A stretch of 59,096 nucleotides of DNA from Gammaproteobacteria bacterium (GTDB lineage Bacteria > Pseudomonadota > Gammaproteobacteria > Pseudomonadales > Azotimanducaceae), in contig VXNM01000014.1 of the NCBI GenBank assembly GCA_009840545.1, positions 1 to 59,096 of the forward strand, read 5' to 3'. The notes under the pieces are model-generated. The model did not search any database. It saw only the letters and a program-made list of their open reading frames with translations, and was not told the DNA's origin. Positions 19,737 to 28,926 of the stretch are shown piece after piece (within the stretch, counting starts at the first letter, position 1; each line of letters begins with the position of its first letter). Position numbers and translations under genes: made by a program.

Positions 19737-22700
19737 GTGCGATTCAAGAGTTCAATACTCGGTGTACTTTCCGTAGCTAGATTGGAGATCGCTGCAACGC
19801 GGCGACTTGCAAGATTCTGGACGATCGCCACGGCAATCTCCTTAGTAAGCCTCGGCGCTTACGCTACCGCCTGCATCTTTCTCGTCTACATCGCACCTTC
19901 CTACGTTCCCTTTGTCACCGCGACACCAAAGTACCTTGTTAGCAACATCGATCCCTCGATGTTCCTGCTGCTTCATCTGGCTCTACTCTTTCTCACTTTC
20001 GATACAAGCCAAAGGCATGACCGTTCCCGAATACTAGAAGTACTCGACGCCAAACCAGTATCAAATCTTGAAAGTCTCACTGGTCGGCTGGTGGGCATGT
20101 CAACCTTGCTTTGGTTGGTGGTTGGGGCGAACATACTGGCGCTGCACGTCTTCGGTCTTGTAGCCAGTGCTTTGGGATGGCACTTCGCGGAACCCATCCA
20201 GACCCACTCCCTCTTCAACTTGCTCGTCGTGGACATTCCCGCAACGTTGATTTGCTGGTGCGCCTTGGTGATCTGTGTAGGAAGTGTTTTCAAACAGCGC
20301 GTGCTAGTGCTCGCAATCAGCGCTCTCGCGATGTTCGTGTACTACTTGATTGTGCTGCGTTCGCCCTTCTCTCTTCTGCCCGTCCTCTCAAGTCTGTCCA
20401 ACCACACACTCTACATATCCGACATAGTCCCCGAACTGACATCGTTCACGACCCTTTTGGTGCGTATTGTCGGCGTCGTGGGTGCGGTTTTGCTGGTTTT
20501 GTTGACAACTTTGGTCTTTAACCGCTTTGACGGGTCGAGTCGGCAATTCACTTTCAGCCTCGCATCGATCTTGTTGGTCGTGACCGTTGCACTCGCTACG
20601 TTTGCGATTGCCGACACGACGCACAAACAGGGGCAAGTTGCGAAGTGGCGCGAATTTCACGATTCCTACGTGTGGGACGGAGGTATCGACGTAACAAAAA
20701 TCTCGGGAAAGGTGAATATCGATCCAGGAAAGAACCTGCGAATCGACTTGAATCTCAGCTTCAGTGTCGATCCAAATCCGATTCAGAAGCTCGTATTCAC
20801 CTTCAACCCCGGCATGTCGATTCAAGAACTAGCGATTAACGAGGACTCCGTCGAATTCAACTTCAAGAACGGGCTATTGGAAGTGCTTCCTTCGAATCCG
20901 TTGGAAACACAATCGACTCACACCATGCTCATCCGAGCAGACGGAATTCCCAATCCCCGATTTGCGTACTTCAATAGTGCTCTGGACTATCAAGCCGACC
21001 CAGCCATAGGAGCGAGAACTGTGAAGCTCTTTGGTACCGACGGATCCATCTTCAGGAGAGAGTATGTCGGTTTGCTGCCCGGAGTGCATTGGTACCCCAT
21101 TCCAGGCCCCGTTCAACGCAATTTGTCATCGGGCAGCGCGACGGACGACTTCTTCGAGGTTGATTTGACGGTTGATCTTGAACGACAGGACTGGGATCTC
21201 ATTGCGAGTGGAGCAGTACCGGAGTTTGAGAACGGTACTCATCGTGTTGAAACGCAAAGACCGGTTTCCCAGATCGGTCTGCTAGCTTCAAACTTTAAAG
21301 AAGTGTCGCTGGATGTCGACGACATAAAGTTCTCGATAGCCCTGCACAAGCGTCACGCGAGAAATCTCGTATTGGCCGAGAACTTGGACGCTGCGATCAC
21401 GGGCAACATTCGATACATCCTCAATCCTCTCTCTGAGCAGGGTATTAGATATCCGAGCGATTTTCTTTCAATGGTGGAAGTGCCGAGCCGACTTCGCCTG
21501 GTTGGAGGAGGTTGGCGCATGGATGTGGCGAACACCCTTCCGGGAGTTGTGCTTCTCAAGGAGCACGGCTATCCAACTGCTCCAATTCGGCATGCTTTGA
21601 GAGCATACGAAAAAATGGTGGAAGAATATGGCTATACGGACGAACAGATACGGAGTGGTCAGGTTAATACTGTTTGGCGTGTTTTTCAAGACGCTGTGGG
21701 TACGGACAGTCCGTGGTCTTCCTTTCCCCACCACTTTTGGACGCAAGCAACGTCAGCGTCGGGTCCTTATGCCGCAACATTGAACCAAGTGGCACTGTCG
21801 GTACTCGCACAACTAACTTACACGTGGGATTTTTTTTCGATTTACGCGACTCTCTACATCGATGACATGGTCGTCCTAAATCCAATTACTGGCTACTTCG
21901 CAGCAGATCCTTTTGGACATGTCGACGGATATCGTTCACCCTTGCTAAGACTGGGTGAAAAAGAAGCTCCCTTGGTGGGAAATCGCCCCTCGGTTTGGGA
22001 ACATGCCGAGGCACATAGCCTAGCAGACTTGCCATCACCACACGGTAGTCAAAAGGACATCGCACTTCTGCTCTTCAAGTGTAAAGAAATTGCTGCGGGA
22101 TTGGAAGCCGTAAACGGCCGGGCTAAGATCTTGAACTGGCTGTCCGATGTTCGAAGTAGCTATGCAGGGACGACGTTTACCTATGACGACCTACTTGAGC
22201 TCGCAGAGAAACACGACTTGGTTGTCGACCCATTCTTGACTGATTGGATCACCTCAAAGGAACTTCCTGGCTACGTTTACTCGTCAGGTTCACAAATGCA
22301 AATCGCCGACGACGAACGAGGGAATTCTCAATTTCAGTCTACTGTGGAAGTAAGAAATGTACGGCCTATAGCTGGTTATGTTCAATTTTTATATTCAGAC
22401 CGAACAGCATTTGAGCACTCACCCGGCGTAATCATGGATGCAGAGTCCTCAAAACGCATTAATCTTGTCACATCCAAACCTCTCGACTCCGTAAGCCTCT
22501 TGATGGGACTCTCGCTGAATCGAAGTTCAGACGTTGTTTCCTTTAGTCCGAAAAGTGAATCAGAGCCCCTGGATGTAAATCCTGATCCATTCGTGCAGGA
22601 AAGCGACTGGACTCCAGCTTCGGCTGGCATAGTCGTCGATGATCTTGATCCAGGTTTCGATGTAGTCCAGAAGAATCCAAGAATGAAGCGATCGAACATG

Positions 22701-23186
22701 CCACTATATTTGGGTGGACTATTCGAACCTCGACTCACAGTTGAACTAGACCAGGGACTCCCAAGCTATGAACTTTATAGAGAGCGAAGTTTTGTGGATA
22801 CGTGGCACCGCGTAGAGTACTACCAAGCGTTCGGTGTTTTGCGCAAGACATACATCTTTGCGGTGAATAGAAGTGGCGTACCTCGCGTTAGGTTTGCCAC
22901 AGACATCCCGTCAACGGGTAGGTGGCTACTGGAATATCACATACCGTACTCTTTAGCCACGTCGCAGCGATACGACATGACCCTATCGAATGGCAATGAA
23001 TCTCTAGACTTTTCAATAGCTGAGAACTCATTGAGGAGCGGTTGGAATTCGATACAGAAATTCGAATTGGTGGAAGGAAGCGTCGATATAGATTTGGTAG
23101 GTTCATCAACACCTGCAACACTGTATGCAGACGCCATCAAATGGACTAAAGTGTCTGAGGCAAAAAGAGTCGAAGATTCTCGTTGA
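19737..23186 (+). CDS. ABC-2-type permease fused to a metal-site-less M1-peptidase-like ectodomain and golvesin-like tail
   Basis: Predicted inner-membrane protein, 1149 aa from a GTG; the ribosome site is poor, so the start is uncertain. About six membrane segments (near 27-54, 73-89, 119-147, 165-206, 242-264, 276-298) resemble an ABC-2 permease. From about 310 to 850 the chain follows the layout of the M1 aminopeptidase domain known from ABC-permease/M1 fusions, with an N-terminal beta domain (VDPNPIQKLVFTFNPG) and VEVPSRLRLVGGGWRM. No HExxH zinc site is present; the nearest string, EHAEAH, is not one. The last about 100 residues (GRWLLEYHIPY...ATLYADAIKW) resemble the golvesin C-terminal domain. 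No ATPase gene lies nearby, so the ATP-binding partner, if any, must be elsewhere. Likely a transporter or a scaffold rather than an active peptidase. Confidence 0.72.
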   Translation: MRFKSSILGVLSVARLEIAATRRLARFWTIATAISLVSLGAYATACIFLVYIAPSYVPFVTATPKYLVSNIDPSMFLLLHLALLFLTFDTSQRHDRSRILEVLDAKPVSNLESLTGRLVGMSTLLWLVVGANILALHVFGLVASALGWHFAEPIQTHSLFNLLVVDIPATLICWCALVICVGSVFKQRVLVLAISALAMFVYYLIVLRSPFSLLPVLSSLSNHTLYISDIVPELTSFTTLLVRIVGVVGAVLLVLLTTLVFNRFDGSSRQFTFSLASILLVVTVALATFAIADTTHKQGQVAKWREFHDSYVWDGGIDVTKISGKVNIDPGKNLRIDLNLSFSVDPNPIQKLVFTFNPGMSIQELAINEDSVEFNFKNGLLEVLPSNPLETQSTHTMLIRADGIPNPRFAYFNSALDYQADPAIGARTVKLFGTDGSIFRREYVGLLPGVHWYPIPGPVQRNLSSGSATDDFFEVDLTVDLERQDWDLIASGAVPEFENGTHRVETQRPVSQIGLLASNFKEVSLDVDDIKFSIALHKRHARNLVLAENLDAAITGNIRYILNPLSEQGIRYPSDFLSMVEVPSRLRLVGGGWRMDVANTLPGVVLLKEHGYPTAPIRHALRAYEKMVEEYGYTDEQIRSGQVNTVWRVFQDAVGTDSPWSSFPHHFWTQATSASGPYAATLNQVALSVLAQLTYTWDFFSIYATLYIDDMVVLNPITGYFAADPFGHVDGYRSPLLRLGEKEAPLVGNRPSVWEHAEAHSLADLPSPHGSQKDIALLLFKCKEIAAGLEAVNGRAKILNWLSDVRSSYAGTTFTYDDLLELAEKHDLVVDPFLTDWITSKELPGYVYSSGSQMQIADDERGNSQFQSTVEVRNVRPIAGYVQFLYSDRTAFEHSPGVIMDAESSKRINLVTSKPLDSVSLLMGLSLNRSSDVVSFSPKSESEPLDVNPDPFVQESDWTPASAGIVVDDLDPGFDVVQKNPRMKRSNMPLYLGGLFEPRLTVELDQGLPSYELYRERSFVDTWHRVEYYQAFGVLRKTYIFAVNRSGVPRVRFATDIPSTGRWLLEYHIPYSLATSQRYDMTLSNGNESLDFSIAENSLRSGWNSIQKFELVEGSVDIDLVGSSTPATLYADAIKWTKVSEAKRVEDSR

Positions 23187-23678
23187 TGTTGCAATCTAGA
23201 CATTTTTTGTGCGTCTCGACCAGGTACAAGACCTAAGAGTCGTTCCACCGGATTGAGCATGGAAATCTGAGGTTGATTAGTTAGCTGATTTTGCCAATTT
23301 CGGAATCCTAAATCTATACATTTCTCGGATTTCCACAGCTTCCCAAACCTAGGCTCGAGCGGACGTCTTGTATCCAACTCTACAACGCTGTCGCTAGCCG
23401 AGATCTCACGACATCTGAGCCTATGAAATCCTTGCGAACGCATCCACATCGCACGATTCCAACTGCTCCACCTGGAGTTCCCTGCCGTCTTCCGACCGAC
23501 ACTCAGAACGTTCCAATACAACAATCAACTGCACTCAATTTCCATCGGAAACTGAGAATATCGACGCGTGCATGTGCATATTCGGAAAGTCAGTGCAACC
23601 GAATGCCATGTGCACCAATGATTTCTCCAGCCCCCACCCCCGTCTTCTTTTAAAAGCCTTTTTGAAGTAGAGTGATCG
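23187..23678. other. gap with no recognised gene
   Basis: In this 492-nt stretch, a minus-strand frame (22937-23524) runs partly over the previous gene and a short + frame lies at 23423-23653. Neither has a ribosome site or recognisable product. It probably holds the promoter of the PhyH-like gene; a polypyrimidine run at 23630-23650 is the only notable composition. Confidence 0.3.
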
Positions 23679-24479
23679 ATGCTATGCCACAAAGTCGCTC
23701 ACATGCAGTTAACATCCAAGCAGGTCGATGAATTCAAGACACATGGTTTGCTCAAACTAACCAATTGTGTTGAACCGAAAGTTGCTAGTCGTATAACCAA
23801 TAGTCTTTGGAATTTCCTCGAAAACGAACAAGGGATTTCCAAGAATGATCCGAACACTTGGCCACCAGGATACAGACCTACCGGATTTCAAGAGCTAACG
23901 CGCACGGGCACCTTCAGGCGAATGGCATCTCCACTGCTATGCGATGCTGTGGACGAATTGCTTGGGCACGGAGCAAGTTGTAAAGTCAAAAATTGGGGAA
24001 TACCGTTGATGTTGTTTCCTGATTCGAACGACGGTCAGCGAACAATTCCATTTGGCTCAGACACTTGGCATATTGATGCACCGGCACGCACATCGTCCTG
24101 CTACGCCATACGTGCATTCTTGCTGCTACAGGATGTACCCAAACACCAAGGTCCAACAATGGCGGTTGCTGGTTCATCCAATCTATTGAGACAGTTGGCA
24201 GCCCAGAAGATCACCAAGTCTCAATCTTCGAAGACTGTTTTGAAACAACTGATTAGGTCCGAACCTTGGATAAATCGCTTACTGTCAGAACCTGATTCCG
24301 CAGTGAGAGAAAGGCTCTATTGCTGGGGAAAGTCAAACAGCGGTCTGCCCCTTAAAGTTACTGAGTTCACTGGAGATTCTGGGGACGTATTCTTGATGGA
24401 CATTTCCACGATTCACTCCAAATCAAGGAATACGGCGAAGCTTCCACGCATGGTGCTAAGCCAAACCTTTTTCGGATAA
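23679..24479 (+). CDS. phytanoyl-CoA dioxygenase (PhyH) family oxygenase, short form
   Basis: Predicted Fe(II)/2-oxoglutarate-dependent oxygenase, 266 aa, cytoplasmic. The facial triad is visible: His131 and Asp133 in TWHIDAP and the distal His246 in DISTIHSKS. Arg257 (AKLPRMVLSQTF) would hold 2-oxoglutarate. The start is either the ATG at 23679 or the one at 23703 (MQLTSKQV), which better matches family N-termini; neither has a strong ribosome site. PhyH enzymes hydroxylate fatty acyl chains, small acids or natural products. It sits between the permease fusion (+) and the second FG-GAP gene (-), with no obvious partner. Family firm, substrate unknown. Confidence 0.85.
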   Translation: MLCHKVAHMQLTSKQVDEFKTHGLLKLTNCVEPKVASRITNSLWNFLENEQGISKNDPNTWPPGYRPTGFQELTRTGTFRRMASPLLCDAVDELLGHGASCKVKNWGIPLMLFPDSNDGQRTIPFGSDTWHIDAPARTSSCYAIRAFLLLQDVPKHQGPTMAVAGSSNLLRQLAAQKITKSQSSKTVLKQLIRSEPWINRLLSEPDSAVRERLYCWGKSNSGLPLKVTEFTGDSGDVFLMDISTIHSKSRNTAKLPRMVLSQTFFG

Positions 24480-24894
24480 AGTGACAGTACCTGGCCAAGA
24501 CTGCAATCACTAACCTTGGACATTGGAGCACACTCCCATGTCAAGCTCGGATTGAGACTCAAGCCTACATGCAGTGAAGTGAACATTGCAACTCCATCCG
24601 TAAATTTTGCCGCTAAAGACAGTAGTTGAAGACCAAAATCCTCCAGTGTCTGTTGCGGTACCTTCAGCAGATTTATCTGGATCAAGGTAGGAGAACCAGC
24701 TAGGATCGGATAAGTTTGTAACTTGCAGGATGCTCAGGGCTTGTGTGGACTTGAATCTGCAATTTTTGCAAGAGACCTGCTGAGGAATCCAGATGATCTC
24801 CAGCACCTCATTGATTGCACTCGGAGACGCTAGAAAACAAGCGTCTCAATGCCCACTCTAAACAAACGACCCGCCAGGAAGTCTCCGTGCAGAT
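24480..24894. other. convergent gap with an unassigned minus-strand reading frame
   Basis: This 415-nt gap between convergent genes contains a hairpin at 24824-24847. A minus-strand frame of 98 codons from a GTG at 24806 down to 24510 reads with a natural amino-acid mix (a C-x-x-C pair, several Trp) and stays open upstream. It has no ribosome site and matches no family I know; it may be a gene fragment. Confidence 0.3.
24824..24847 (-). terminator. stem-loop after the FG-GAP/DsbD-N gene
   Basis: Perfect 8-bp arms GAGACGCT and AGCGTCTC enclose an 8-nt loop, 48 nt beyond the stop of the second FG-GAP gene. It lacks a uridine tract on either strand, so it may stabilise an mRNA end rather than terminate by itself. 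As it separates convergent genes it could serve both. Confidence 0.4.
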
Positions 24895-26808
24895 TTACTG
24901 CGTAGCCAAAACTACAAGCTCACCCTTTAGTGTTTCGGTTTGCTTGGGAAGGCACAAGTCTTCCTTGCATGTTTGAAACGTGACTTCCGCAGCGAACTCG
25001 TACGTTCCTGGCTCAGTGTTCTCCGTTGCGAACTGTTGTCTGATGTCCACCGTAGGCCCATTGAAGATGTCGTACATTCCTTTGAATTGATGTATGGGTC
25101 GCTTTACATCTCCTACTTTCTCGATTTCCCCTGGAACCGTGAAACTAACCTCGGTCTCGGCCATCCCGTGTTCAGAATTGCGGCCTGTTGGTGCATAGAT
25201 GTACCAGCCCTCCGCAATCGTGAACGTAACGGAGACTTCAGCTTGTGCTTCGGTCTTCACCTCTTCGGGAAGATTCAGTTCGAGCGTGACTGGTGTGAAC
25301 CTGGACATGGTGCTTGTGTTTTGCACTATCGAATTGACGTCCGGGGCCCAAAGGCTCGCGCTTTCGTCACTTGCAGACGTATTGGGTTCTGTACCAAGCA
25401 TGACATAGATGCGCCCTTGGTGTCTCATAGTTAGCCAATGACCCTTGCCTTCCTTGTAGAGTCTTCCTACGGTTTCTTCCCAGTAGTCGACATTCATTTG
25501 AACCATTTCTTCAAGTTCTTCATCGGTTCCTGACCAATTGGCACCAAAGTCCTCACGAAGCCCTTCTGCGGTTGGGCGTTCGCGAGGTGGATACCGACCG
25601 GGGTCCTTGCCCGCGGCCTCCACTTTGTTGACACTTTCCCATTCCCACGACAGTTCGTCGGAGAACTCACCATCGTTGACGGTCGCTACACTGGCTCCAA
25701 TTATGAGGTCATGAACACCATCGCCATTCCAGTCATCGACATACACGCGGGGGCCACTTCCTGGCAAAGCCTTGCGACCATCGGTGGTTGTTAGCAGGTC
25801 CACACCTGTCTCGAATCGATGCCCGTCGTCGGTCTTGACTCCCTTGAAAAACATTACTGCGGGGTCGCCGGGCTTCGTATAGCTGCCAGTGACCAAGAGA
25901 TCCAACACTCCGTCTCTATCCCAATCAACTACATAGGGTGACGATTTTCCGTCTCCATCCGGATTGGACACTCCAAAAAGACTAAGTTCTTCCTTTTCTT
26001 CTGGGGTCAGTTCACGGACGACGAGAGGATTGCCGTCTACATCGAGCAACATTTGACGTCTGCCGAACTTCGGACTTTTCGGAGTCCCGATGTTTTCACT
26101 CATGCGCAGTCCACCACCGCCTCCAAATATGAGGTCATAGTCGCCATCGTCGTCGAAGTCTCCCATGGCCGCGGAAGAGTAGACCCAATAGTCGAACGTT
26201 ACGATCTCATCTTTTGGGGGCTCGTCTCCTCCCATTAGGGAACTCCAATTCGACGACGGGTCACCTTCCTGCTGGAGTTTGATTCCGGGAAGGAAGCCAT
26301 CGGCACTACCTCTGAACCAAGTGACCTCTCCGGGGTGATATTGGCCCGTGATCATATCGACGTAGCCATCGTCGTTTAAGTCGTAGAAGTAAGGAGTGAA
26401 TCCTATGCAGCACCATTGTTCGACTTCCATGATCGTTCCTTCGGTGTCCCGCGCCCACTCGAACTCCTCGTTGAAGACTGGGGCGTTGTCGGTACCCACA
26501 TTCCTATAAACTCGAACAGTCGAACCATCCTTGCCCATTGGGAACGACTCGCCAGAATTTGTCTCAAATTCCCCCACGAGAAGGTCCCGTTTGCCATCGC
26601 CGTCCCAATCAAACAGAGCGGGAGCCGCCAATCCATGCTTCTCCGTCTTCATCGGCGATTTACCGCCCATGACCAGAAATGGCGGTTGAAGGTCGGGCGC
26701 GCCGTCCATGGAAGCACCCTCAATCTCAGGGAAACTCATTTCGTCGGCAACGACAGCAGTCGTTAGAACAATGCACCAGGCAAGTGGTGCAAACCAGCAA
26801 TTCCTCAT
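24895..26808 (-). CDS. secreted FG-GAP/VCBS propeller with C-terminal DsbD-N-like domain
   Basis: Predicted exported protein, 637 aa. The ATG at 26808 follows AGGAGGG, then comes a signal peptide nearly identical to that of its paralog at 17861-19330. Asp-rich FG-GAP/VCBS loops (DWDGDGKRD, DLNDDGYVD, DFDDDGDYD, DWDRDGVLD, DWNGDGVHD) form a calcium-binding propeller over about 60-410. The last about 110 residues resemble the N-terminal periplasmic domain of DsbD (ITIAEGWYIYAP-type opening, then FQTCKEDLCLP with Cys614 and Cys619 and a following Pro). In DsbD that domain passes electrons as a dithiol. A propeller joined to such a domain suggests a surface or periplasmic protein with a thiol switch, but this is inference. 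No DsbD membrane part is nearby. It is the intact member of the duplicated pair. Confidence 0.86.
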   Translation of the reverse strand: MRNCWFAPLAWCIVLTTAVVADEMSFPEIEGASMDGAPDLQPPFLVMGGKSPMKTEKHGLAAPALFDWDGDGKRDLLVGEFETNSGESFPMGKDGSTVRVYRNVGTDNAPVFNEEFEWARDTEGTIMEVEQWCCIGFTPYFYDLNDDGYVDMITGQYHPGEVTWFRGSADGFLPGIKLQQEGDPSSNWSSLMGGDEPPKDEIVTFDYWVYSSAAMGDFDDDGDYDLIFGGGGGLRMSENIGTPKSPKFGRRQMLLDVDGNPLVVRELTPEEKEELSLFGVSNPDGDGKSSPYVVDWDRDGVLDLLVTGSYTKPGDPAVMFFKGVKTDDGHRFETGVDLLTTTDGRKALPGSGPRVYVDDWNGDGVHDLIIGASVATVNDGEFSDELSWEWESVNKVEAAGKDPGRYPPRERPTAEGLREDFGANWSGTDEELEEMVQMNVDYWEETVGRLYKEGKGHWLTMRHQGRIYVMLGTEPNTSASDESASLWAPDVNSIVQNTSTMSRFTPVTLELNLPEEVKTEAQAEVSVTFTIAEGWYIYAPTGRNSEHGMAETEVSFTVPGEIEKVGDVKRPIHQFKGMYDIFNGPTVDIRQQFATENTEPGTYEFAAEVTFQTCKEDLCLPKQTETLKGELVVLATQ

Positions 26809-26945
26809 TGTGTCCCTCCTGATTTGCGGCAGATGTGGCAACAAATCAAACTTATACTTTCTCAAAAAATTATAGATCTTATGAGTCTTTTAGGTCCAGA
26901 GTTTCGGTGTGTCTATCGCTAGTCATATAAGCCTAATTCGAGAGC

Positions 26946-27647
26946 TCAGGTCTCAAATACATCCAGAGCCTGAAGTCTTCGTTTCTCGGTCCAATCCGTA
27001 CTCTTTCGGATCTCGTCGATAGCCGTCTGACATGAGGTTTGATCAGACGAAAACTGGTGACATACTCTTTCCACCAAATAATCCCAATCGAATTCTGCAC
27101 CGATATCGCCTAGTGACAATGCCAAGTCGATTGCCACTTGACCGCCCGTTAAGCGACTTGGCTTTCCAAGCATTCTCTCACACGAGTCCAACCATGGTCG
27201 AGTTTCACTAATATGGTTGTCCCACTGCAAATCACGAGTATCCAAAGTCGGTCTATATGTCGACGAAACAGTCTCATCGGCTCCAAGTTAATGAGCTATC
27301 GACCGTAGAACACGAAAAGACCCAATATATCTCGAACTCTGTGCCGCCCCCATTGCAGTATCAGAGTTCGGATCTATGTTGAAGCGTAGACCGATTTCTT
27401 TCAGCATTTCGGTTTGTAGAACATTCCGCACAGCCAGTCCTTGACCCTGCTGTCATGCACTTCGAGTCTGCGATCATCAATCGGTTTTGACTCAGTTTCC
27501 GCGGGGGTTAATTAACCCATGGGAAACTCGGTTTGACTGATCACTAGTCCACTCGCGATTGAAGATCCAACCTAACACAAAACACCCAATCACAGTCGAA
27601 AACGCAACCCACCAAATTGCTCTCTTGTCTAGTCTACCTAGCAACAT
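26946..27647 (-). pseudogene. broken gene for a small membrane-anchored protein
   Basis: Read on the minus strand, an ATG at 27647 starts MLLGRLDKRAIWWVAFSTV with one membrane segment and stops after 51 codons (27492). The next frame then reads sensibly for about 30 codons (PAETESKPIDDRRLEVHDS), shifts again (VLQTEMLKEIGLRFNID) and runs through one in-frame TAA (near 27290) into a 99-codon stretch that ends at 26946. Two frame changes plus one stop in about 700 nt, with coding-like sequence on both sides of each break, point to a decayed gene of about 230 residues: one anchor plus a soluble domain. The family is not recognised. Sequencing error at three places is the alternative. Confidence 0.6.
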
Positions 27648-28018
27648 GATTGAATTTTGAGTACTCTGTTGCGAACTTAGAGACTCTTGACGACACTTCT
27701 CAACATGTCGGGTGAGAACAGCAGAACTAGCACGAACGAAGATTAGGCTCTACACGAGCAGTAGGACCTGGAATGGATTTCACTGACTATGATGTGTAGA
27801 GGATCAAGTATGCGCGCTAAAGCAAGGTTCAAAAGTTGCAAGTTTCAAGATCCCTTGACGGCCAACTCTGACCATATCGAACAAAAAAAGCAGACCCCTG
27901 CAGCATGCCATTCGTCTACCGCAAGATCAAGATTAAAGTGCACAGAGATTGCGTCCATTACTGTGGGTTTGGTTGGGACTCTAAGAGCCGCCTTGTCGGT
28001 GGCACCACACAGGCAGCG
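27648..28018. other. gap with no supported gene
   Basis: This 371-nt gap separates the broken anchored-protein gene from the four-helix membrane protein. Frames of 65-77 codons exist on both strands across 27789-28042 but oppose each other, lack ribosome sites and resemble nothing known. No promoter could be fixed. Confidence 0.3.
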
Positions 28019-28465
28019 ATGACACCACCTCAAATCACGCAATTACTTGGTGGCTCGGCATTCGCCATCTTTGTAGGAATATTTTCTGTGGCAGCAGGTC
28101 TTATGGCGTTTAGGTTTGGTGACGGACTAGCACCAATTGGGATTTGGATTGGCTGTCTTGAGCTGTCGGTGGCATCGGCGACAATTACCGTCTTCGCCCT
28201 GAGAGGCAGCATTGGGTGCAAAACTCAAGGCTGGCTATTAATCGGATGTTCGCTACTCGGAATTTGCACATTGACCGGATTAGCACTCGTAAGATATTTA
28301 TTCGTTTACTCGTCTGATTGGTTTTTTGGTGGATTGCTTGAAATTACCGGATTCCTATTCGGCGTGCTCCTCGTTCTACTGCTGTTTCTGGGAATCGGTT
28401 TCGTGCGAGCAACAACAGGGAGAACTGCTAGTGCATCTTCTATTGAAGAGGACAGTGCACAGTGA
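28019..28465 (+). CDS. small four-helix membrane protein
   Basis: Predicted inner-membrane protein of 148 aa with four hydrophobic stretches (about 10-31, 41-63, 74-99, 107-136 from the chosen ATG). I favour the ATG at 28019 (MTPPQITQLLGG) over a longer frame from 27905 because the extra 38 residues are basic and Cys-rich and look non-coding. The ribosome site is weak for both. The end is a short acidic tail. No family is recognised. An IS remnant begins 17 nt downstream, so the native 3' flank may have been replaced. Confidence 0.5.
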   Translation: MTPPQITQLLGGSAFAIFVGIFSVAAGLMAFRFGDGLAPIGIWIGCLELSVASATITVFALRGSIGCKTQGWLLIGCSLLGICTLTGLALVRYLFVYSSDWFFGGLLEITGFLFGVLLVLLLFLGIGFVRATTGRTASASSIEEDSAQ

Positions 28466-28481
28466 CCCAAGGAGGATGCAC

Positions 28482-28900
28482 ATGGGCACGAAACACTATT
28501 CACAGGAGTATCGCGAGCGGCTGATCGCGCTGGCGGGTTCCGCCATCGTCTCGGGGAAGAGCTCCACATCTGCACCGACGGCTGGAGGGCCTACGGGATC
28601 CTGTCGCTCGAGGAGGGCATCGAGATCGAGTCCCAGGCCACGTCTCCCTCGAAGGTCGACGGGTGGCTGCCGAAGGTGCACACCGCCATCGCGAATCTCA
28701 AGCGCTTCCTGCCCAGCACGTTCCATGGAGTCTCCTCTCCCAAGCTGCAGAAGTATCTCGGCGAGTTTGTGTACCGCTACAACCGGAGATTCTGGGAACC
28801 ACAGCTACCGCATCGCCTTCTGACCGTGTGCGCCAATCACTTGCCGTCGACGCCAAGATCCTGTATGGCTAGCCTTTGCCGTCATAGATTCAGAAGCGTG
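28482..28900 (+). mobile_element. mosaic IS remnant: IS3 OrfA-like start joined to IS1595 (ISXO2-like) transposase end
   Basis: An ATG at 28482 with AAGGAGG upstream reads MGTKHYSQEYRERLIALAG, like the start of an IS3-type OrfA, for about 24 codons. A different frame then reads ELHICTDGWRAYG..., followed by WLPKVHTAIANLKRF and LGEFVYRYNRRFW, the C-terminal half of an ISXO2-like (IS1595 family) DDE transposase with the second catalytic Asp in TDGW. About two thirds of the transposase is missing. Local G+C is higher than in the neighbours. The second part is near-identical in layout to the remnant at 53966-54214. It cannot encode an active transposase. Confidence 0.75.
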
Positions 28901-28926
28901 TTCCTCTATTGTGCGATTGTTGTCGG

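Noticed and set aside
22937-23524. 195-codon minus-strand frame
   Set aside because: It overlaps the permease fusion gene in reverse and has no ribosome site or known match.
27505-27518. 14-nt perfect palindrome GGGTTAATTAACCC
   Set aside because: It lies inside the broken anchored-protein gene and has no spacer or second copy to suggest a regulator site.
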